DNA of 15,677 bases, from NCBI GenBank assembly GCA_029747585.1, contig JAPEVF010001002.1, positions 1 through 15,677 on the forward strand, read 5' to 3'. Every line of letters begins with the position of its first letter. Within the stretch, counting starts at the first letter, position 1. This DNA comes from Pleurotus djamor. Its lineage: Eukaryota > Basidiomycota > Agaricomycetes > Agaricales > Pleurotaceae. The translations under genes were made by a program, and so were the position numbers. Under the pieces are notes generated by a model that searched no databases, was not told the DNA's origin, and saw nothing but the letters and a program-made list of their open reading frames with translations. Positions 8,641 through 15,677 of the stretch are shown piece by piece.

Positions 8641-11600
8641 ATGTCGTCTCGTCTGCCCAAAGTCGACGGCCTGAGAGAGGATCTTCCCCCCACTATTTCC
8701 CCCGCTACACATCCCCACGCTGCCCGTAAGACGATCTGTGGTCACATAGGAAGGCATCGCAACTTGGTAATAAATCTCGACGGTACCGCCAACCAATTCT
8801 GCGAGCATGTTCGTCATCCATCTCCTTCCCCTCTACCTACAGCTTCTGACGCGATGTGGTCCCGGCGTCTTAGTCCACTAACGTCGTCGAACTCTTCAGT
8901 CGCCTCATAAAGGACGAGGAACAGCTTGTTTATTATGACAGCGGAATTGGCACCTACGCAACGCCTTCGTTTCGATCACTTAGCTACATAAAGCAAGTCA
9001 TCGTCCACACAATTGATACGGCGATTGCTTGGTATACCAGATACTTATCGCTCCATATATCTCCGACGCTGAGAATTCTTCCTAGGAACTTTGAAAAGAT
9101 CGTGCATGCTGCCTATAAGTGGCTGTCCGAGAACTATCAGAAAGGTGACCGCATTTTTCTGTTTGGTGAGTCGCGCGACACTTCCAGTGGCATATAGTCT
9201 AAGTGTTATATGTATCATTTTTCCAGGCTTTTCTCGAGGTGCATACCAAGCTCGCGTCATCGCGGGGATGATTGAAACGGTATGCTTCGATTCCTGCGTT
9301 GAGTGCATAACTCTCTTTATGCTATCTCTCTAGGTTGGCCTACTCCACAAAGGAAATGAGAGACAGATTCCCTTGTACGTGGTATGAAGATACTCACCCC
9401 CTCTCCTTCTGACCTGCATACACAGCGCTTACGAGCTTTACTCGTCTGTTATGGATACCAATAAGCGGAAGGTCCCTGCAGATGTTGAACCAAATTCCAG
9501 GACTTCAGAAGCGGTAACGGAGGAGGGAGTGTCTAGATCCGTAGCGAAACGAAGGAAGCAGGCCAAGCTCTGTCGCCAATTCAAACAAGCACTTTGTCAC
9601 AAAGACGTAAAGGTCCACTTCGTCGGAGCCTGGTACGTAGTTACTTGGTCTTGATCTTGAAGCTTGTTGAAGCTTCAAATGGCCATCATTATTAGGGACA
9701 CCGTCTCCTCTATCGGGGTCCTCCGAGGAAAATCGCTACCTGAGACCGTAACCGGGATGGGACACGTCTGTCACTTTCGTCACGCACTCGCCTTGGACGA
9801 GCGTCGCGTTAAGTTTCAACCAGAATTTGCTAATGGTGGGCTCGGTCCTCGAGACACTGACACTGGTGACGTCAAAGAAGTCTGGTTCTCCGGGTCTCAC
9901 TCCGATATGTGCGTTACGCCGGGTATACCTCTTGCTGTGATGAAATTATGCACTGAACTTTCTATGCACAGTGGCGGCGGAAATATCTCGAATGAAGAGT
10001 TGAAGAACTTTGGTCCAGCGCTCCGATGGATGACCTATGAGGCTATGGCCCATGGTCTTCGCATTGAGCGGTACGAGGGTAGTTGGCAACCTCTCCCTCT
10101 CACCAAGTCTCTGACGACGATATGGAGGATTTTCGAGATCTTCCCATTCCCGTCCCTTACCTACCAAGATGCGAACAGCACAAGCTCGAGGTATGCGTGC
10201 TCCTGGTAATCTTTGTACCCCGAGCTCAATCAAACTTATTAGACCGCATCTCTGCGCTGGCAGGAAAATTCAATCTGGGCAACTCATTCATCAATCCGTT
10301 TTCACCAGACCCCCTCCCACCAACCCTGATCCTGAGCCAAAGATGGATGGCGCGCTCACAGGTATCCTTTCTCGCGCATTCAAGCGACGTGTCCCGTCCT
10401 ACGTTCCCAAGGCTGCCCTCTCTGACCTAACATCGCACTGTTGGGCGGATCTTCTTTCGAACGACTTTGACATCAACAACCATCCGTTTGTTGAGAAGGA
10501 TCCGTTTGAGAATGCTTCGCATACGCTCAGAGAACTTGAGGATGTCTGTGGAGTTGTAGATACAGCCACAAGCAAACATCGCCTTCAAACGACCATAACG
10601 ACACTCCAATCATACGATGGTGAGTGAAGATACATAATTGTGATGTTTCAAGCCTGAACTCGCTCCAGACACACGTCTCGCATCACTCTCAGAAGTTCCC
10701 AATGCAAGGCTGATTCTTACGAAAGCCTTACGTTTTGTCGCACTCCATCCCGAGTTGCGTATCCCGCCAGAAATTGAAAAAACGTTGATGCACCTCCTCG
10801 CTCACGTTTGGCCAGTTTCAGAAGAGCTCCGGTCGAATTCAGTTTTTCACATGTCTCCCTTTCAAGTCTACAGCTGGGGCTTTCAGAAATGGGAAACTTA
10901 TGAACACGACTCATTCAAAGTTCTCCGACAACTTGGTGAGATGATTCGTGTGCAAGTGACGAGATATTGATCTTTTCATGTAGCGTGCCTTGGCAAATAT
11001 AAGCACAATCTGGCGGTCTTCAACATAGCCTTCTCAAAAATACATCCAAAACAGATGGTATTTACCACACTCTCAGATGCTTTGGTCTGGGATGGTTCCA
11101 GTCAGCCCCCAACGCTGCTTATGAAAGTTCCACATGGAGGACAGAGGCTGAGAGTCTCTGGCGATGGTTCGAACATTGTGATTAGCTTTGGAAGTCGGGT
11201 TGAGGTTAGCCCCGTCATCGACCCTCCAACGGCGCTACCCTCGGCGATCGAAGGCGCCGACCAGGATCCCATCCCCGTCATCGACTCCCCAACGGCGCTA
11301 CCCTCAGCGATTCAAGGCGTCGACCAAGATCCCACCCCCGCCGATGCAATTGGGCCTTTATGTTTCTCCAAAGACAACCAGATACTAGCATCAGGGCATG
11401 CCAATGGCTGGATCCAGCTTTGGAAATGTCAAAACGCCCAGTGGAAGGTGTTCAAGGAGTTCAAGGGCAGGGCAGACGACCAGAACATCTGGGACCTTGC
11501 TTTCTCGAGCGATGGCTCTAAATTGGCCTTCGATGCTAGTCCTGTGAAGGTGTGGGATTTTGCCAATAATCCCGACGCATTAATGGAGATGGAAAACTCT

Positions 11601-11966
11601 GCAAACTCAATCTGTCTCGCGTGGAGCCCCTCCGAAGATTGGCTGGTGTCTGGTGCCGATGATGGTTGGGTGAGGATTTGGCGTCCCAATATTCGGAATC
11701 AGATCGAACACACTTTTCAAGCCCATGACTTTTGGATTTTTTGTTTGGCATTCCGACGTGATGGGCGGGTGCTTGCCACAGGGAGCAGTGACAAAACCAT
11801 ACGCATCTGGCGATGCGATACATGGGAGAAAATATGTGAGTATGACACTGGCGAGACAGTTTCCTCAATCGCTTTCTCGCCCGATGGGAAGCGACTTGTA
11901 TCTGGAGGACGCGATGGCACACTGTGTCTTTGGGATGTAGACATGCAAGCTGACGACATAGGATGA
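8641..11966 (+). CDS. DUF2235 alpha/beta-hydrolase fused to a C-terminal WD40 propeller
   Basis: Eleven exons (8641-8808, 8874-9031, 9086-9165, 9227-9279, 9334-9374, 9426-9632, 9696-9908, 9972-10190, 10243-10619, 10669-10935, 10984-11966) join in frame to 921 residues. Residues ~40-410 are a DUF2235 domain, the family that includes bacterial Tle1 phospholipase effectors: NLVINLDGTANQFCE, NVVELFSRLIKDE, YYDSGIGTY, then FLFGFSRGAYQARVIAGMIE with the nucleophile-elbow Ser138, GAWDTVSSIGVL, and EVWFSGSHSDIGGG with candidate catalytic residues Asp306 and a nearby His304. RPHLCAGRKIQSGQLIHQSV ends the domain. Residues ~430-600 are alpha-helical and unassigned. A linker holds two 21-residue repeats (671-712). 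From ~715 there are five clear WD blades, e.g. ILASGHANGWIQLWK, WLVSGADDGWVRIWR, VLATGSSDKTIRIWR and RLVSGGRDGTLCLWD; one or two weaker blades precede the linker. No signal peptide or membrane segment is seen, so it is probably cytosolic. Substrate is unknown. Confidence 0.9.
11211..11336 (+). repeat. Two-copy 63-nt in-frame tandem repeat (21 residues each) in the linker
   Basis: Copy 1 (11211-11273) and copy 2 (11274-11336) differ at 8 of 63 bases and 4 of 21 residues. Each encodes PVID-(P/S)-PTALPSAI-(E/Q)-G-(A/V)-DQDP-(I/T). It interrupts the region between the first weak WD-like blades and the five clear ones, in a Pro/Ala-rich flexible linker. Confidence 0.95.
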
Positions 11967-12523
11967 CATGCTTTCATGTAAAATCTCAATATATAAGAAG
12001 TTCTCATCTCACTTCGGTGTCGCCCCCAAACCACGTATAAGATCCATTTGAGATAACCCGAATCCTGAGCTACACGAGACAGTAAGCTGAACTGAAGATT
12101 CCTCGTCGCAAGGCGAGGAAGTGCAGGAAGACAGGAAGGAAGGGTGGTACTGCGTATCAACCATGAGAGCCAAAAAGACCTCGCAGAGCCACCCATTGGG
12201 TGTGGTGAAATTTGTTGCGTGTAGGTAGCAAGGGACTAAGGACGGAATCCTGAGGAAGAGTAAAATTCTGTGAGTTGCATATCAGCTGGATGTGCATGTG
12301 AAGCGCGAGCAGCGGGGTACATATATATCGGCTAAGAAAGCGTGAACTTCAGAAGGGGGTGGCTCGACGTGGGTCCAGGATGTGCACGTCCCTGCCGGCA
12401 CCAGATCATTCGTAAGGACCGGCGCACAATGAGATTCGTGGTCAAGGGTCAAGAAGACAATATGGGCATAGGAAACGCTTCCTTGATCAAAAAGTTTCAC
12501 GATACAATCTCATCTCTCCAAGA
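11967..12523. other. Convergent intergenic region
   Basis: It separates the 3' end of the DUF2235-WD40 gene from the 3' end of the minus-strand CFEM-like gene. A 7-bp stem (TTCCTCG / CGAGGAA, 12099-12120, 8-nt loop) is the only local structure. AT-rich CAATATATAAG at ~11990 may be part of a polyadenylation region. No gene seen. Confidence 0.5.
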
Positions 12524-13466
12524 TTAGGTAGAAAATGCAAACGTGCTGAAGATGACCCAAGCAGAAGCAAACACAAGCGCTACATTCGCAGGTTGAATGT
12601 GAGACGAAGCCCTATTCGAAGGGCTTTCCACTCCTACCACTGCAAAGTCTGATATGATCGAGGTCACGCTACTCGAAGCCAATGAAGGAGGTGTTGATGC
12701 AGCGTTTGTGATGGTCGGTTGATCTGTAATGGTAGAGTTATCAACAATGGTTCCAAGAGCGACATCCGACGTCGGCGGAGAGGATGTCGGTAGCCCAGTG
12801 GTGGAACTTTCAGCAGGGCGAATGGAAGTTATGGGGGCGGCCAGGGAGCTCGAGAGCGGTAGTGATGGGATTGATGGCGAAGAGGGAATGGTGGGCGTAG
12901 ATGTGGAGTTACTCACGATGTTGGACACATCTCTGTGAGGTAGAGGGCGGCTCGCTTCACGACAAGTTCTTTCAAGATCTACCCACGGACAGTTCAAATT
13001 TCAGTTAAGCTCTGGTTGATCGGCTAGACGCACCATCGATAGACTCTTGAGCCTGATCTAAGACCTCTTGCACTCCTGGAGCGAGAAACGCAATGCATTG
13101 GAGACAATTCACAAGACTATTCTGGGTGTTGGTTGTGCAAGTGCATGTGATCGTAGAGCAAGTCTGTTCAACGACAACGGTCAGTTTGTCCTTGGTACTG
13201 GAAGTGCGACAAGACTTACATTTATGGTGTTCACAACTGCTGCACACCGTTCTCGACATTGGTCTGGTATTGCGTTTGGGTCAATAGACTCCCTGGGTAG
13301 CTGCCGAAGACTCAATCGACACGAATTGGCAGCAAATACGAAGCCTACGCAATCAAAATTAGCTCCCATACAAGTGCTCAACCTGACCAGCACACGAACA
13401 AGACTCGAGCGAAAGCACAAGTAGGAAAAATACGAAGAAATATGTTGTTCTTGACGAATTCGACAT
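12524..13466 (-). CDS. Secreted GPI-anchored CFEM-like cysteine-rich protein (paralogue A)
   Basis: I spliced exons 13466-13388, 13344-13220, 13163-13034 and 12978-12524 to 262 residues. The N-terminus MSNSSRTTYFFVFFLLVLSL is a signal peptide. The mature part has cysteines spaced C-x3-C-x9-C-x4-C-x-C-x10-C-x2-C-x25-C, seen in QCRERCAAVV, NTCSTITCTCTTNTQ, NCLQCIAF and ERTC. This is close to the eight-Cys CFEM pattern, but the Asp usual between the third and fourth Cys is absent (STIT). A ~120-residue Ser/Thr/Pro-rich stalk follows, likely O-glycosylated, then a hydrophobic C-terminus VALVFASAWVIFSTFAF that fits a GPI signal. One extra Cys (SCRL) stands before the pattern. The first donor (GTCAGG) is weak and could lie a few bases upstream. 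Wall or plasma-membrane surface location is inferred. Its partner on the plus strand at 14261 shares the layout and two intron positions. Confidence 0.8.
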
Positions 13467-14260
13467 CCTGGTCGGTAAAAGGGAGGCAAGATGGCCAAAA
13501 GTCCAAACTCGAAACGCAACGAGCTTGTGGCTTGAACACTCGGCTTATCACGAAGCCAAGACCTTGGAGCTGCGGCGTGTCTGTCTCAGTCCAGAGTGCC
13601 TTCAGGATGCTCCCGAAGCCTTGAGGCTGCCTGCAATTGGGCAATCCATCGAAGTTTGAAGCTTGAACATGGGCGTTTGCAGTGCAAAAAGCATTCGAGC
13701 TCGAGACGCTCGGCGTAATTAGGGTTCGGGTTGCTACCTGTAGGCAGTCACCATCGTCGCAGTGACGGAGGAAAAAGTGTTGTTTGGCACCCGGCACCTC
13801 GACAAACAAACATGTCATCAAGAACCGGTAGGTTGTCGTTGACTCCAAGTTGACTCTGCCGTTGACTGCCTTCCAACTGTCTGCACTAGACGCAGACTAG
13901 CTACTTATTCGGCTGGACAAGAACGACCCCCATAAATCATCTTCTGCGAGCCTTGCGTCTTTGTGAAATACTCAATCCGTGCTATTTTCACAGATTGTAT
14001 TTGGGGTATGTTTTCTTGATGCTTTTGTCAAGCATTCATGTACTTACGGATGTCTCGTACAAGGTCCCATGGCAAATGAGATCTTTGCACGGCTGCCAGC
14101 GCTGACCGTGGCAACCTACAAGATCTAGTCGGCTGCGCAACGTGTTAGGTATAGCACAATGTTCTTCATGTCACCCAGATGCCCATAGTACACGTATAAA
14201 CGAGCGGTTCTTACGAAGTACTCTCGCATCCTCCCCACATCTCTCAATCTTACCCGAAAG
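13467..14260. other. Divergent intergenic region between the two CFEM-like genes
   Basis: About 0.8 kb between the start codons of two related genes, so it should contain both promoters. A TATA box for the plus-strand gene stands at 14195-14200; I see no equally clear one for the minus-strand gene. A 156-codon minus-strand open frame (13378-13848) crosses the minus-strand first exon in another frame and has no recognisable features. Confidence 0.5.
14195..14200 (+). promoter_or_regulatory. Probable TATA box of the plus-strand CFEM-like gene
   Basis: TATAAA lies 60 bp upstream of the ATG at 14261 in the context CACGTATAAACG. With initiation ~30 bp downstream the leader would be about 30 nt, rich in CT (CTCTCGCATCCTCCCC), as is common for well-expressed fungal genes. 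Confidence 0.5.
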
Positions 14261-15119
14261 ATGAGAGCTTTTGCCTTACGGTTCGCATTGGCAGCTTTAT
14301 CGCTGGGTCTTGAAGTCCATGGTACGCTGATATTGGTTTTGGGTCGCACACAATCTCCTTTGAAGCTCATTAACATTGTGTTAGCTTACTCTGAAGGAGA
14401 GGCCATCAGTGCCGTCAAGAATCTCTTCGCTCGTCAGAGTCCTGGTGCTGGGGAACCCTCCACGCCCACATCGCCATTTGACACCAAATCGCCAACATTT
14501 CCATCAGCATGCCATACCCCTTGTGACATCGCTTCCAATGCGGGTAATGTACGAAGGAATCTTGTTCCGAATACTACTTTTCCGTTTCTGACTTGAAATC
14601 TGTCAGACTTGCAAAGATGTCAAATGTCTTTGTACAGCGGACCATGCGGAAGCACTAGGGAAATGCGTTAACTGTGTCATTGGTTCAAACGTTGGTGCAA
14701 GCCCTGTTGAAGCATCCTTCGTCATCGCCATCTTCGAAGAGGTCTGCAAAGGAAACGGTGTCACGAATCTCCCTACCCCTACCGTATCGCTTCCACCCAA
14801 CTTCACCCTTCCTCCTGGAGTATCTACCGGTCCCAACGGTCAATTCTCCATTGGCACTACGGTCACAGCTAGTATTTCGGAGATGTTCGGTACTCCGGCC
14901 GGCACAACTGTGGTAATTCCACCCCCAGATCATTCATCCGGAACGGCCACTGTTCCACCTGAAACGGTCACGACGCACGTTCCTCCCTCTGCCAGTGCCA
15001 GCGGTTCTTCGCATCCCACCTCCACCGCTAGCCACAGCAATGCCGCTGCGCTCTCAATCCCAACTACGCTGGACTTTGTTCCTATGGCTGTTGTGGGGGC
15101 TATCATGGCACTCGCATAA
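14261..15119 (+). CDS. Secreted GPI-anchored CFEM-like cysteine-rich protein (paralogue B)
   Basis: I spliced exons 14261-14321, 14385-14548 and 14607-15119 to 245 residues. MRAFALRFALAALSLGLEVH is a signal peptide. The eight-Cys pattern is C-x3-C-x9-C-x4-C-x-C-x10-C-x2-C-x23-C, visible in ACHTPCDIAS, NTCKDVKCLCTADHA, KCVNCVIG and EEVC. Here CKDVKCLC keeps the Asp at D-x2-C-x-C, the position that coordinates haem iron in CFEM proteins; the last spacing is longer than usual for CFEM. A Pro/Ser/Thr-rich stalk follows with one NFT sequon, then a hydrophobic tail DFVPMAVVGAIMALA typical of a GPI signal. The first intron (63 nt) has no stop and keeps the frame, so an unspliced form would also translate. 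The ATG has A at -3 and a TATA box 60 bp upstream. A surface role, possibly iron/haem or wall-related, is inferred only from the family. Confidence 0.82.
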
Positions 15120-15635
15120 TACTCTATTGTGTTACCCAGCGCGGTGATATGTCTACTCTAGATTTTACTATTCCTCAAGGCGTGTATAACACAATTCATT
15201 GTATCAGGGCGGGCTATCGGTTACGACATAATGACTATCCTTATTATGCATGAACCCGCGGCTTCATAGATAGCCAGCTCAGCTGTCACGTACACTGCCC
15301 AACGCCCACTTCAAGCTCTCCTAGCCCCTGGATGTCGTTAGCGCCGTTCGCTCCAATCGTTTGGCCGAACTCACAAACGTTCGTCCTCTTCATTTTCCTT
15401 TTACTGATACAATTAAGGGCCTGGTCACTAAGAAGACGGTTCTGCTTTCCTGCGGAGGCGATGCTGTTCAACAATCTAACTATCGAGTATGCTCCAACTC
15501 GGCACGATTCAAGTCATCGCGGTGTTGCCACTTCCTCCTTCGAATGCGCAGGAGAGGATGCGAGTCAAGTTACACAAGATCACACGAGCATTTACAGCGC
15601 CCCCGGCTCCTGGGAAATTTCTAGGTTCCTAGAGC
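15120..15635. other. Intergenic region at right edge
   Basis: 3' flank of the CFEM-like gene B and probable 5' flank of a gene outside the window. Two overlapping plus-strand open frames (15332-15640 and 15361-15624) have no recognisable motif or supporting splice sites. No RNA gene or repeat seen. Confidence 0.45.
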
Positions 15636-15641
15636 TATAAA
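15636..15641 (+). promoter_or_regulatory. Possible TATA box of a gene beyond the right edge
   Basis: TATAAA in GAGCTATAAACAGCGC, 36 bp from the window end, followed by sequence with CT stretches. It would start a rightward transcript just inside or outside the window. Based on the motif alone. Confidence 0.3.
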
Positions 15642-15677
15642 CAGCGCTGCTGGACCACTCGCTATCAAGTATCTTCA

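Noticed and set aside
12099..12120. 7-bp stem with 8-nt loop as a terminator or RNA element
   Set aside because: Intrinsic terminators do not apply to nuclear genes of fungi and the stem is short.
12282..12500. 72-codon minus-strand frame beyond the 3' end of CFEM-like gene A
   Set aside because: No motif or splice link to the neighbouring gene; likely a chance frame in a 3' flank.
15332..15640. 102-codon plus-strand frame with a hydrophobic N-terminus (FVLFIFLLLIQL) as a secreted protein
   Set aside because: The hydrophobic run is suggestive, but the rest has no motif, the frame ends on the presumed TATA box, and a second frame overlaps it equally well.

Overview
The window looks like nuclear DNA of a filamentous basidiomycete, probably an Agaricomycete. 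Genes lie on both strands, are spaced by 0.2-1.3 kb, and are cut by many short GT-AG introns of about 43-77 nt (one of 125 nt). Several introns carry CTAAC/CTGA-like branch sites. The protein families (fungal SulP permease, an SDR with the C-terminal motif RPAHERW, a DUF7582-like protein, an AIG1-like GTPase, DUF2235-WD40, Ser/Thr-rich GPI-anchored proteins) fit this. There are no rRNA, tRNA, CRISPR or prokaryotic operon signals. All gene models below were spliced by hand and reading phase was checked across every junction.

Left part (1-1855): a SulP anion transporter on the minus strand runs off the left edge. It lies head-to-head with a short-chain dehydrogenase/reductase (SDR). A 27-base stretch with nine Ns sits between them, and the 5' ends of both genes are missing, so sequence has probably been lost at a poor assembly join. 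The SDR model contains a 9-nt microexon.

Centre-left (2091-5460): a 722-residue protein with a DUF7582-like, nucleotidyltransferase-like core and a long disordered tail (+), converging on a small unknown gene (-).

Centre (6566-8640): a short P-loop GTPase with a textbook N-myristoylation start, followed 3 bp after its stop by a 327-bp MITE-like inverted-repeat element, then about 0.9 kb with nothing recognisable.

Centre-right (8641-11966): the main gene, an 11-exon, 921-residue fusion of a DUF2235 alpha/beta-hydrolase domain, a middle helical region, a linker made of two 21-residue repeats, and a WD40 propeller.

Right part (12524-15119): two divergent genes for secreted, GPI-anchored, CFEM-like cysteine-rich proteins. 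They share cysteine spacing and two intron positions, so they are paralogues. A TATA box at the right edge suggests another gene starting outside the window. The genes do not form an obvious pathway. The best candidates for something little described are the DUF2235-WD40 fusion next to the lipidated GTPase, and the CFEM-like pair.
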